Shown here: in pieces, positions 27,332-35,860 of the stretch
Numbering within the stretch: the first letter of the stretch is position 1
Layout: the number at the start of each line of letters is the position of its first letter
Source: Streptomyces sp. 2114.4
GTDB lineage: Bacteria; Actinomycetota; Actinomycetes; Streptomycetales; Streptomycetaceae
Assembly: GCF_900187385.1 (NCBI RefSeq)
Contig: NZ_FYEY01000001.1
Location: forward strand, 1 to 64,000
Direction: 5' to 3'
Length of the DNA: 64,000 nucleotides
Position numbers and translations under genes: made by a program
The notes under the pieces: model-generated
Told to the model about the DNA's origin: nothing
The model's input: the letters and a program-made list of their open reading frames with translations, nothing else
Database searches by the model: none

Positions 27332-27757
27332 TCAGGACAGCTTGAATCCGCCCCACACGTCGCTGGCGTTGAAGTGGTGCTTGTCGCCGGCGCGCATGGA
27401 GAAGTACTTCTTCTGGCCCTTGCGACAGACCTTCTCAGACAGGTCAGTGTCGCGGAGCTTGCCGCCCTTGTACCACTTCACAATCGCCTGGGCGCAGATC
27501 TTGTCCTTGGACAGCTTCTCGATCCATCCCTTCACGACGTGCCCGGTCACCTGGGTAAACGTCACTTTCGCCACCTTGCGGCCCTGAGCATCCTTGGTCA
27601 TCGTGTGGCCCTGCTTCACCGGGGAGTCTGCCGGCACAGCGGCAGCGGTAGTGGCGGGCGCGGCGGGGCTGGCTGTGGCGGCTGGGGCCGTCATGCCGGC
27701 CAGGCTTCCGACGCTGAGGGCCACGGTGGCTGCGGTGAGGGCGAGCTTGCGCTTCAT
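27332..27757 (-). CDS. small basic secreted protein (module A cargo)
   Basis: About 141 residues. Signal peptide MKRKLALTAATVALSVGSLA with cleavage near ATASPA. The mature part is lysine-rich with two cysteines (KICAQAIVKWYKGG and EKVCRKGQKKYF) and a DVWGGFKLS end. AAGGAC precedes the ATG. It starts 57 bp from copy A of the 54-bp element and is read away from it, like the small exported-protein genes at copies C, D and E. No family recognised. A secreted antibacterial or signalling role is possible but unproven. Confidence 0.75.
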   Translation of the reverse strand: MKRKLALTAATVALSVGSLAGMTAPAATASPAAPATTAAAVPADSPVKQGHTMTKDAQGRKVAKVTFTQVTGHVVKGWIEKLSKDKICAQAIVKWYKGGKLRDTDLSEKVCRKGQKKYFSMRAGDKHHFNASDVWGGFKLS

Positions 27758-27813
27758 GTGATCCGTCCTTGGGTTGTCACGTGTGCCGGCGCCAGGTCGA
27801 CGTCGACAGCACT

Positions 27814-27867
27814 GAGTTCACCGGCCATGGAGTTGTTTGGCAGGCCCTGTGAGCTGGACTAATCAAT
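27814..27867 (-). promoter_or_regulatory. 54-bp conserved intergenic element, copy A
   Basis: Minus strand reads ATTGATTAGTCCAGCTCA, then TGCCAAACAACTCC, then GGCCGGTGAACTC. Shared with copies at 33058, 34772, 39646 and 41810. It points toward the secreted-protein gene at 27757. On the other side no STAND gene remains: 27868-28301 holds no supported gene. Confidence 0.75.
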
Positions 27868-28301
27868 CCAGCCGCGCCCCGACCGACACAGCAGGCGGCA
27901 TTGCCCCAGTGGCGGGCCGGTGACGTCTGCCGACACTTCCGGTACTCCACATCACCCGGGCCGCGACCTGGCCCGGCCGCAGCCTCAATCGCGTCCGGGC
28001 CGCAGAGGTGCACAATGCCCGCAGTAGTTGGCTCTAACAGGCTCACTGCCGCCGGCGCCTCCTGGCGCTGGCCGGCTGTCCGTTGGCGCTCCACCAGCCA
28101 TGGATGTCCCCCAGACCGGACAGTCCGGCTCCGGCAGGCCGGGGTCCACAGTCGCCTTCGCCCCTTCGGACACCAGCTCCACCTTGATTCGGGCCTCACG
28201 CGTCTGACGCGGGCCTGGACAACGGCATGGGCCGACCGGGAGCTTCACCCGGACGCCGGCCCCCTCCTAGCAGCCACCGGGTTCAGGCGGTCCCCTGGCC
28301 C

Positions 28302-28685
28302 ATGCAGAATTCCACCGCCCTTGGCGACCAGTTCCAGGCGGCCTCCGCTCACACCGCCGCAACGCTCGATTCCGTACTCGGGCCGGGCCGTAGTCGCTCG
28401 GCCTCGCTAACCGACCTGCCGGACTGGTTCAAGACCATCGTGGCCGCGCTCTACCAGAACCAGGAACGCGGACGCCTTCCGGTCTGTGCGCATCTGGCGA
28501 GCCCGGCTCCAGCGGTGGTGTTCAGCGAGCAGCCCGACAGGCTCCGCTGCGGGCGATGCGCGTTCGAGGACGGCGCACAGCGCCGGTGCTCTCAGTGCGA
28601 TGCCCCAGCCGGCCCGACTGCCGCCAGAGACGTGGTGCGGCATGAGTCGCTGCTGTTCTCCATCCATCACTGCCCGTCGCGCTAG
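28302..28685 (+). CDS. hypothetical zinc-ribbon-like protein
   Basis: About 127 residues from the ATG at 28302. A helical N-terminus (LTDLPDWFKTIVAALYQNQE) is followed by VCAHLASPAPAVVF, LRCGRCAFED and RRCSQCDAPAG: paired cysteines and a histidine that suggest a zinc site. I do not recognise the family. Its 3 prime end abuts an IS5-type remnant. Confidence 0.55.
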   Translation: MQNSTALGDQFQAASAHTAATLDSVLGPGRSRSASLTDLPDWFKTIVAALYQNQERGRLPVCAHLASPAPAVVFSEQPDRLRCGRCAFEDGAQRRCSQCDAPAGPTAARDVVRHESLLFSIHHCPSR

Positions 28686-28689
28686 CAGC

Positions 28690-29117
28690 ACCAGGCCTCT
28701 CGGCCTCCTGACGAAGCCCGGCCGACTGGCCAACGCGCGCGCCGGACCGGTCGTCATCGATGCCGACACCCGAGCGGTCGTGATAGTCGGCCGCCCGTGC
28801 CTGGCAACCGCCACGACTGCCGAGGCTGGGAGGAATCCGGCGCCAAGGAGGCCGTCGGCCACACCGCAACCGTCGCCGACGGCGGCTACCTGGGCACCGG
28901 ACTCGTCATTCCGCACCGCCGGACCAAGGGCAACGAACTCCCGACCTGGAAGGAGGAACACAACCGGTCGCACAAGCGAGTTCGCGCCCGCGTCGAGCAC
29001 ACCTTGGCCCGCATGAAGGGCTGGAAGATCCTTCGCGACTGCCGCCTGAAAGGCGATGGCATCCATTACGTCATGCTCGGCATCGCCCGCCTGCACAACC
29101 TCGTCCTCATCGGATGA
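28690..29117 (+). pseudogene. IS5-family transposase C-terminal remnant
   Basis: Two frames: VVIDADTRAVVIVGRP, then PGNRHDCRGWEESGAKEAVG, ATVADGGYLGTGLVIPHRR, RVRARVEHTLARMKGWKILR and HYVMLGIARLHNLVL. This is the second half of an IS5-type DDE transposase (D in IADGGY-like VADGGY, E in RVEH). The N-terminal half is missing and one frameshift is present. Confidence 0.75.
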
Positions 29118-29170
29118 ATGAGTCCTGTCTGCCCGCCCCTCCACTCTCAAGATCACTTACGGGACAACCT

Positions 29171-32100
29171 TTAGCCGGGGTGGCGCTGACCGGCTGGTTT
29201 CAGCGGCGCGGGCACCGGGCCGAGCACGCCGCCGACGCCGCGGGGTATCGCCGCGTGACGGTGGACAGCGTGACCGAGCTGGTGCCGGGACAAGTCAGGG
29301 ACAGGGCCTTTCTTGCGGTAGCGCGTGAAGCAATTCTCCCCAATGGTTCGCTTTGCTCTGCTGGCAGACGCGGGTGGCGATGTGGTCGGCGTTGAGGTCC
29401 CATAGTCGGATGCTGGGGCCGCCCAAGCTGATGAGGGTGCGGCTGTCGGGGTGAACTCCAGTGCCGGGAGAAAGGAATCCGGGTCGTCCAGGAGTGGTGC
29501 ACGGTAGCTGGTGAGGGTGGCGGTGGTGCGGTGGGTGGCCGGATCCCACAGGCGGATGGTGCGGCCCGGCCCGCCTGTGGCCAGTGTGTTGCCGTCTGGG
29601 CTGAAGCGGACGGAGGTGATCCTTCCGCTGTTGTCGGTGAGGGTTGTCCGTGTGTGGTGGCTGGCGACATTCCACAGGCGGATGGTGCGGTCGTCGCCGG
29701 CTGAGGCGAGGGTTTTACCGTCCGGACTGAAATCGAGGGCGAAGAGGGTGTTGGTGTGGCCGGTGAGGATGGCTTTTCGTCGGCCGGTGGTGACGTCCCA
29801 CAGTTGGATGGTGCGGTCGTCGCCGGCTGAGGCCAGGGTTTTACCGTCCGGACTGAATGCGATCGCTTGGACCGAATCAGGATGCCCGGTGAGCACGGAG
29901 ATCGTGTGTCGGGTGGCCAAGTTCCACAGGCGAACGGTGTGGTCGTATCCGGCTGCGGCCAGGGTGTGGCCGTCCGGGGAGATTTCGAGGCCGGTGACGG
30001 TGGTGTTATGGCTGTCAAGCGTGGCCAGGAGCCGGCCGGTGGGATAGCTCCACAGCATCGTCTTGGAGCTGGTGGCTGTGGCGAGGACTCGGCCGTCAGG
30101 GGTGAAGGCTTCGGCTTGCACGTAATCGGGTGTGCGGAAGTCGCTGATATAGCGCTGGCGGGCGGTATCCCAGGAGGTGATCTTTCCGTAGCCGGCTGCT
30201 GCTACGACGTTGCTGTCGGGGCGCAATGCGATGGCGAAGAAGTTTCGCTGGGCAGAGAAGAAGCCGGAGGAGGAAACCTCATGTGTACGCAGGTCCCACA
30301 GACCTGCGTGACGCGAGGTGGCGACGACTGCGACAGTGCGGCCGTCCGGCCGCCATGCCACCGCACGGGCCGGAGTCTCGCCCAGGGTTGCGGTCTTGTG
30401 TCCGGTTCTCGTGTCCCACACCGAAATTCCGCCCACTCCCACTGGGCTGGCTGTGACTAGGTGCCTGCTATCGGGAGCGAAGGCAAGTGCTGGTGCAGCA
30501 CTGTCGTACACGGACAGGGTCTTCTTCAGTCTGTTGCCGGAGGCTGTCCACAGTTTGGCGCTTCCGTCGTTGCCGGCAGTGGCGAGGGTGTGTCCGTCAG
30601 GGCTGAACACCACGGTGTCCACGGCGTCGGTATGCCCCGTCACAGTGGCGGTCCACCGGTGGGTTTTGACGTTCCAGAGCCTGGTCCTACCGTCGTCCCC
30701 GCCCATCGCGAGGGTGTGTCCGTCAGGGCTGAAGGCCACTGCGTTGATCGCCCCGCTGAGCCCGGTGATCGTATGCTCCGGCTTATGTGAGGACGTGTTC
30801 CACAGGCGGACTGTTCGGTCGGCACCAGCTGTGGCGAGGGTATGGCCGTCGCGGCTGAACGCCACACCGTTGACCGCTCCCTTATGGCCGGTGAGGACAG
30901 CTTTGGCGCGATGCGTGGTGAGGCCCCAAAGACGTACCGTGCTGTCGTCGGCGGCAGTAGCCAGGGTACGACTGTCAGGTGCAATGGCTATCGCATTGAC
31001 GCCGGCGACGTGACCCACAAGGGTCGCAAGCAGACGATGGCCGGCGGAATCCCAGAGTTTGACGGTGTGGTCGTCGCTGGCGGTGACCAGAGTGCGGCCG
31101 TCGGGGGCGAAGGCCAGAGTGGTCAGGTCACGGGTGTGGCCGCCGAGGCGGTTGGCGCGGTACTCGGCGTACGAACTGATCAGCGCGGAGCGGGCCTCGA
31201 CGGTGTGAGCGTGATGGTAGCCCGCCAGCGCTGTCAGCAGCGCCGCCTCCGGCTGGTCAGTTGCCGCATCCGCTGCCTGGCCCGCCAGTTCACGGGATCG
31301 TGCCGACTGACGAAGCTCGTTGGACGTGACGGCCCGTTGCACGGCAACGGTGCCTGCAACGAGGGCAAGAACGCATAACACGGCCACGGCTGCGGCGACT
31401 CGGCGAGAGCGGCGTGCCGCGCGTGCTGCGTGTGCGCGTTCCGTCTCCCGGGCGGCGAGACCCGCGTCGAGGAATGCGGATTCGAGTGCATTGAGTGCGT
31501 TGCGGTCCTCGCCGGTGAAGGTCTCTTCTGCCCAGGTGAGTCGACTGCCGCGGTAAAGGGTTGTGGGGTCGCGATCGAGTTCCTGCCAGCCGGCGGCGTC
31601 GCGGGTGAGCTGGCGGTGCAGGCGGATGCGGTCGCGCTCGTCGTTGATCCAGCTGTGGAGCCGAGGCCAGGCGGTGATCAGTGCTTCGTGTGTGAGGCGG
31701 ACGTGGCCGTCGTCGAGGGTGAGCAGCCGGCTGTGGGCAAGGCGGTTGAGAACCGCATCGGTCTCGGTTTGCGCTTCTTCGGTGCAGGGGTCGGTGGTAG
31801 CGAATTCGGTGCGGGCGGTGGGACGGTGGGTGTCCTGGGTGCCGTTTCCCGGCGCGATGAGGCGCAGCAGGATGTGGCGGGCGAGGGCGGCCTGGTCTGG
31901 GGTGAGCTGTTGGTAGGTGTCTTCGGCAGTGCGGGCGATGGAGCCGTGCAGTCCGCCGGCGCCTTCATATGCCTGGGGGGTCAGCGTTCGTCCTCGGCGG
32001 CGGCGCCAGGTTTCCATCAGTGCATGGGACATCAGCGGCAGGGCGCCGGGTTCGTCTCCGACGTCCTCGATGATGCGGGCGGTCAGGTCCCGTTCGACGA

Positions 32101-32962
32101 TCAGCCCACGGGCCACGGCCGGCCTCACGATGGCCGCGCGTAGCTGATCCTTGTCCATGGGGCCGACCAGCACCACGGTGTCCTTGAGCGCAGCCGCCAG
32201 GTTCCGGTGGGCGGCACAGTGGCCGAAGAAGTCGGCCCGTACAGCTAAGACCACGCGCAGTCGGCTGCTCTCGTCGCGCGCGGCCAGCAGTCGCTCCAGG
32301 AATGCCTCGCGTTCCGCATCGTCGCTGCAGACGGTGAACAGCTCTTCGAACTGGTCCACCAGCAGCCAGGTTTCCCCGGGCCCGGCGGCAGGTTCCAGAC
32401 GTTGGCCGTGCGCCATGGGATGTGCGCCGGGGGTGAGGATGCGCACAGCAGCCGGGGCCTGGCGGGCGGCACTGTCGGTGTGGCGCAGGCCGGGGACGAG
32501 CCCGGCGCGCAGCAGTGAGGACTTACCGCTGCCGGAGGCCCCCACCAACGCGGTGACGCGGTGCCGGCAGGCGGTGCCGGCCAGTTGCGCCGTCATCGCG
32601 TCGCGGCCGAAGAACAGGTCCGCGTCCCCGGGTTCGAAGCGGGACAGCCCCCGGTAGGGCGGATCGGTGTCGTCCTCCGGCGAGCGGGGCTGCTGTGATA
32701 CCGCCTTGTCGGTCCCTGTCCAGCGGCGTCGCCACTCCTCCTCGTCACCGCCGCAGGCCCGCACGTAGGCCAGGACTACCGGCAGGGTCGGCAGACGTTC
32801 GCCGGCGGCCGCCTGCGACAGCGTTGCCGCGGAGTAGCCCGCGCGCCGGGCCATGCCCCGGTAGGCCGGCGCACCCGCCTCCTCCCGGAGCTTGCGTAAC
32901 TCATAGGCGAAACGCTGGACGGGCCCGTCCTGCGGATCGATCGGATTCTCCGGACGCCCCAC
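29171..32962 (-). CDS. XRE-nSTAND-WD40 protein, module B (C-terminal frameshift)
   Basis: About 1263 codons from the GTG at 32962 behind GGGGGAG. Residues 1-80 are an XRE helix-turn-helix (YSAATLSQAAAGERLPTLP); about 100-500 are a STAND NTPase of the nSTAND1 type with Walker A GASGSGKSS and Walker B WLLVDQFEELF; a membrane helix (VAAAVAVLCVLALVAGTVAV) follows; then 13 WD40 repeats in frame and a 14th in another frame. A one-base loss near 29452 shifts the end, so the native C-terminus (SIRLWDLNADHIATRVCQQ, stop at 29295) is replaced by a longer unrelated tail. STAND proteins act as ligand-gated switches. Its start is 96 bp from element copy B. Confidence 0.82.
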   Translation of the reverse strand: MGRPENPIDPQDGPVQRFAYELRKLREEAGAPAYRGMARRAGYSAATLSQAAAGERLPTLPVVLAYVRACGGDEEEWRRRWTGTDKAVSQQPRSPEDDTDPPYRGLSRFEPGDADLFFGRDAMTAQLAGTACRHRVTALVGASGSGKSSLLRAGLVPGLRHTDSAARQAPAAVRILTPGAHPMAHGQRLEPAAGPGETWLLVDQFEELFTVCSDDAEREAFLERLLAARDESSRLRVVLAVRADFFGHCAAHRNLAAALKDTVVLVGPMDKDQLRAAIVRPAVARGLIVERDLTARIIEDVGDEPGALPLMSHALMETWRRRRGRTLTPQAYEGAGGLHGSIARTAEDTYQQLTPDQAALARHILLRLIAPGNGTQDTHRPTARTEFATTDPCTEEAQTETDAVLNRLAHSRLLTLDDGHVRLTHEALITAWPRLHSWINDERDRIRLHRQLTRDAAGWQELDRDPTTLYRGSRLTWAEETFTGEDRNALNALESAFLDAGLAARETERAHAARAARRSRRVAAAVAVLCVLALVAGTVAVQRAVTSNELRQSARSRELAGQAADAATDQPEAALLTALAGYHHAHTVEARSALISSYAEYRANRLGGHTRDLTTLAFAPDGRTLVTASDDHTVKLWDSAGHRLLATLVGHVAGVNAIAIAPDSRTLATAADDSTVRLWGLTTHRAKAVLTGHKGAVNGVAFSRDGHTLATAGADRTVRLWNTSSHKPEHTITGLSGAINAVAFSPDGHTLAMGGDDGRTRLWNVKTHRWTATVTGHTDAVDTVVFSPDGHTLATAGNDGSAKLWTASGNRLKKTLSVYDSAAPALAFAPDSRHLVTASPVGVGGISVWDTRTGHKTATLGETPARAVAWRPDGRTVAVVATSRHAGLWDLRTHEVSSSGFFSAQRNFFAIALRPDSNVVAAAGYGKITSWDTARQRYISDFRTPDYVQAEAFTPDGRVLATATSSKTMLWSYPTGRLLATLDSHNTTVTGLEISPDGHTLAAAGYDHTVRLWNLATRHTISVLTGHPDSVQAIAFSPDGKTLASAGDDRTIQLWDVTTGRRKAILTGHTNTLFALDFSPDGKTLASAGDDRTIRLWNVASHHTRTTLTDNSGRITSVRFSPDGNTLATGGPGRTIRLWDPATHRTTATLTSYRAPLLDDPDSFLPALEFTPTAAPSSAWAAPASDYGTSTPTTSPPASASRAKRTIGENCFTRYRKKGPVPDLSRHQLGHAVHRHAAIPRGVGGVLGPVPAPLKPAGQRHPG

Positions 32963-33057
32963 TCGGCTCCCCCAAAGATCTTCTGTGCTTGCTCGTCAGC
33001 CTAGGAACCGCACCACCAGGCCACAACGGCACCGAGACCAAGCACAGCCCTGGGCTA

Positions 33058-33110
33058 ATTGATTAGCGCAGCTCAGAGGGGCTGCCAAACAACTCCACGA
33101 CGGGTGAACT
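33058..33110 (+). promoter_or_regulatory. 54-bp conserved intergenic element, copy B
   Basis: Plus strand reads ATTGATTAGCGCAGCTCAGA, then GGGGCTGCCAAACAACTCC, then CGGGTGAACT. It lies 96 bp upstream of the STAND gene at 32962 and points rightward to the broken XRE-type gene at 33149. Confidence 0.8.
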
Positions 33111-33148
33111 TGCCGATGCGGTAGAACTGACCGTGAGTACGAGTTTCG

Positions 33149-33860
33149 GTGCGCCAAGTGACCGGGGAACAGGCCAGATTGGGCAGACCCAGGCGAACAT
33201 CAGCAGGTGCCGGCACTGGGTTCGTGCTGCGCCTGCTTCGCGAGTCGATCCCGCGCGCGCAGGCCGCCCCTGGCGGAGGACCTGGGCGTGGAGCTGGACA
33301 CGCTGCAGGGCTGGGAGTCCGGGCGGCGGCCACTGGCGAACATGCGTGCCGGGGCGTTGCTGGAGCTGCGTCGACGGCTTCCCGCACTGGGTGCGGACAC
33401 GGGCCTGGTGCAGTGGCTGGACGCGGCGATGGACGCGGACCGGATCATCGCGGCCGGGCTCACTGGCGACGTCGGCGGGCCGCATCCGCTGGCGGGGTGG
33501 GTGCAGTGCTTGGTGCAGGCCGTCGAGTACCGGCAGCAAAGCTACGGCCTTACCCAGAACTGGGTCGACACCAGCCTCGCCTCGCTCAAGACACCGTCCG
33601 TGAAGGCCCTCGCCGACGCCGCGCTGAGCATGGACTCGCTCCAGTGGCAGCACAACTTCCTGCCCTGCCCGGCACCGTCCCCGGCGCTCCGGCCGGGCGG
33701 GACGGTGCCGATCCCCGGCTTCCGACCTGTGCTGTGCTCCCGGCGCCCGGCCCTGGCCCCTCGTCGGCTCCCTGGCCGAGGCCGTGAGAGAAAAACCATG
33801 GCACCCCTCGTTCAGGCTCACCGGGTCAGAAGGGGAACGCATCATGGTGGAACAGGGTGA
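33149..33860 (+). pseudogene. XRE-family regulator-like gene with frameshift
   Basis: The opening (TGEQARLGRPRRTSAGAG, LRLLRESIPRAQAA) is in one frame and the continuation LAEDLGVELDTLQGWESGRR, LLELRRRLPALGADTGLVQW in another; an extra C in GCCGCCCCTGG near 33265 separates them. The helix-turn-helix is XRE-like and the following helices match Streptomyces regulators with a ligand-binding-type C-terminus. The 3 prime third is hard to place. It occupies the cargo side of element copy B. Confidence 0.5.
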
Positions 33861-34119
33861 GGTTCGCGGTGGCTACGGCAAGGACCAGAGCTGAGTTGCG
33901 GATGCTGGCGCCTGCTCGTGGCAGCTTGGCGGCCATGGAGTGCAGGATGCCTCCGAGGAAGGGCAGCCATGCCCCGAAGTAGATCCACCACCCCCATCGC
34001 TCGGATGACGCCCCGTCAATGAAACCGGTAAGGACAAGGGATGCTCCGACGAGCACAGCGGATGACATCCACCAAATGTCACTGGCGTGCGAGGTTTCCC
34101 TCTGGTTTAGATATGTCAC
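33826..34119 (-). CDS. small membrane protein, possible partner of the secreted peptide
   Basis: About 97 residues from the GTG at 34119, which has GAGGAGG seven bases before it; the longer frame from 34179 has no such site. Three hydrophobic segments (MSSAVLVGASLVLTGFI, WGWWIYFGAWLPFLGGI, NSALVLAVATANLTLF). It lies 68 bp after the secreted Lys-rich protein on the same strand. The pairing of a secreted basic peptide with a small multi-helix membrane protein is typical of bacteriocin and immunity pairs; this is inference only. Confidence 0.65.
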   Translation of the reverse strand: MTYLNQRETSHASDIWWMSSAVLVGASLVLTGFIDGASSERWGWWIYFGAWLPFLGGILHSMAAKLPRAGASIRNSALVLAVATANLTLFHHDAFPF

Positions 34120-34187
34120 GATTGGTCCTCCTCTATTTGGATCGGCCCCCGGCGCGGATGCGCCGGGGGCCGAAATCACCGGAATGA

Positions 34188-34694
34188 TCAGTGGCCGGAG
34201 AGGAACTTAATGAGCTGCCAGACGAACTGTCCGTTGCCGAGCGCCATGACAGTCTTCCAGGCCCACTTGGTCGGGCTCCAGTTGGACATTTCGCTCACCT
34301 TCTTCTTCAGGTAAGCGACTCCCTTGTTCTTACCCATCTTGTAGGCACTCTTGGCCTTCGCCACGCCCCACCTATAGGCGCCAGGCACCTTCTTGAGTAG
34401 CTTCACGGCCTTGGCGATGAGACCGCCCACACCCTTGGTGCTGACATCGGCCGCTCGGAGCTTGTGCACGTCGGCGGTGGTCAGCTTCCCCGTCGTCTGA
34501 GCCTGGGTTGACAGCGTGGAGAGCACCGCGATGCTGGACGGCGTCACGACGGTCCGTCCGGTCGTCTGCACCGCGGCGGTGCGGGCTGGAGCCTGGTTGG
34601 TGGCCGCCTGTGCGGCCGGAGCGGCCACGCCGATGGCGAGAGCTGCAACTACGCCTGCCACGGTGCATGCAGTGGCGTTCTTGTTGATGCGCAT
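34188..34694 (-). CDS. lysine-rich secreted protein (module C cargo)
   Basis: About 168 residues. Signal peptide with VAGVVAALAIGVAAPAAQAA and an AQA-A cleavage site. The mature part has a Thr-rich spacer, then a basic amphipathic stretch (GLIAKAVKLLKKVPGAYRWG, KAKSAYKMGKNKGVAYLKKK) and a hydrophobic end ALGNGQFVWQLIKFLSGH with no cysteine. The amphipathic Lys-rich tail resembles pore-forming peptides. AAGGGA precedes the ATG. It starts 78 bp from element copy C and reads away from it. Function unproven. Confidence 0.75.
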   Translation of the reverse strand: MRINKNATACTVAGVVAALAIGVAAPAAQAATNQAPARTAAVQTTGRTVVTPSSIAVLSTLSTQAQTTGKLTTADVHKLRAADVSTKGVGGLIAKAVKLLKKVPGAYRWGVAKAKSAYKMGKNKGVAYLKKKVSEMSNWSPTKWAWKTVMALGNGQFVWQLIKFLSGH

Positions 34695-34771
34695 GGTGGT
34701 TCCCTTCAGCTAGTGGTCTTGATGGCGACGAACCGCTCGGTGCCCGGTGTGGGTGGCGGCCCGACAACTTC

Positions 34772-34825
34772 GAGTTCACCGGCCGGCAAGTTGTTTGGCA
34801 CCCCTGCTGAGCTGGACTAATCAAT
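34772..34825 (-). promoter_or_regulatory. 54-bp conserved intergenic element, copy C
   Basis: Minus strand reads ATTGATTAGTCCAGCTCAGC, then GGGGTGCCAAACAACTT, then GGCCGGTGAACTC, followed by GTTGTCGGGCCGC as in copy D. It separates the secreted-protein gene from a decayed STAND gene start at 34902. Confidence 0.8.
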
Positions 34826-34901
34826 CGGCCGAGATCCACTGGTGCGGGCAGGGACCACTACTGCCTCTGTGCGGGGTGCCTAGCGACCGAGGGGAGGCTT
34901 C

Positions 34902-35210
34902 ATGGGCGTCCGGAGAATCCGATCGACCCGCAGGCCGGGCCCGTGCAGCACTTCGCGTTCGGATCGCGCAAGCCTCGCGAGGAGGCCGGCGCACCGGGCA
35001 GCCGGGCGATGACACGGCGTGCGGGGGATTCGGCGGCGACGTTGTCTCAGGCTGCGGCGGGCGTGAGCGGTTGCCAACGCTGCCGGTCCTGATGGCGTTC
35101 GTGGAGGTATGCCGCGGCGGTGCGGCGTACTGGCAGAGCCTGTGGGAGCAGGTGAACGATGAACTGGCCCAGCAGCCCCGTGCGGATGACGACGCGGATC
35201 CGCCACGGCA
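34902..35210 (+). pseudogene. remnant of an XRE-nSTAND-WD40 gene (HTH part only)
   Basis: DNA corresponding to the STAND N-terminus is recognisable across shifting frames: an opening GVRRIRSTRR out of frame with RPENPIDPQ, a middle matching AAGERLPTLPVL (GGRERLPTLPVLMAFVEVC here) and the AQQPRADDDADPP linker. The NTPase and WD40 parts are missing. It is divergent from the secreted-protein gene, as in the other modules. Confidence 0.65.
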
Positions 35211-35378
35211 GTTCCGGCGTCGGCGTGACGGGCGCAGGTGCCGGTGCGGGTGTAACCGGTCTTGCCCACGTCAACGGCCGCGCCGGCTTCGGTGCGGGAG
35301 CCGCCCGGTCCGGACCCAATCCGCTTTGCCATGCCATGTCCGCCACCAAGAGTGTCGGCAGACCGTAGGTCCCGGCTA

Positions 35379-35725
35379 TCACCGGCGGTGAAGCAGTTCC
35401 ACCTTGTCCTGGTGGTCGAGGCGGCCGAGCTGGTGCAGGCCGGTCTTCTGCTGGATTTCCGGCCAGGTGGTGGTGCGTGGCTCACGGGCCGCCTTCTTCA
35501 GCGCACCGCGGACGGGCAGGGCGAAATTCTCCACCTTCTCGACGCGGGCCTGGTGGATGTGGCGTTCCCTTGCCTCGGTCCGTTCGCGCTCCTGGGCTTC
35601 ACGCCGTGCGGCCCGCTGGCGCTGCTGGGCTGCGTGCTTCTCGGCCCTCTCACACTCTCGGGCCGCTACCTTCTGCTCTTGAACACATCGGGCGTGAGCC
35701 TCAACGACAGCGACGGCACAATCCG
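35379..35725 (-). pseudogene. fragment of a helical charged protein
   Basis: Minus strand, no start codon seen: VQEQKVAARECERAEKHAAQ, then RREAQERERTEARERHIHQA, VEKVENFALPVRGALKKAAR, TWPEIQQKTGLHQLGRLDHQ and the end VELLHRR. It looks like the C-terminal part of a coiled-coil plasmid-type protein that I cannot name. 35726-35860 has no gene. Confidence 0.4.
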
Positions 35726-35860
35726 GCCTCCGGCCGCACCCAGGTCAGACACCAGGCAACCACCGCACCCAGCATTCAGGACGCGCCCGTCACCTTCTCA
35801 GAAAACTCTCAACGCCCCAGGCCGTGGTTCTCCGCGCCGTGTGGGAGGACGAGCCGATTT

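Noticed and set aside
27985..28248. Minus-strand frame with REARIKVELVSEGAKATVDP
   Set aside because: It looks somewhat protein-like but lacks a convincing start, end or context; kept only as a possible scrap.
31430..32147. Long plus-strand open frames opposite the STAND genes
   Set aside because: They are antisense shadows of the WD40 and NTPase coding sequence with unnatural composition.
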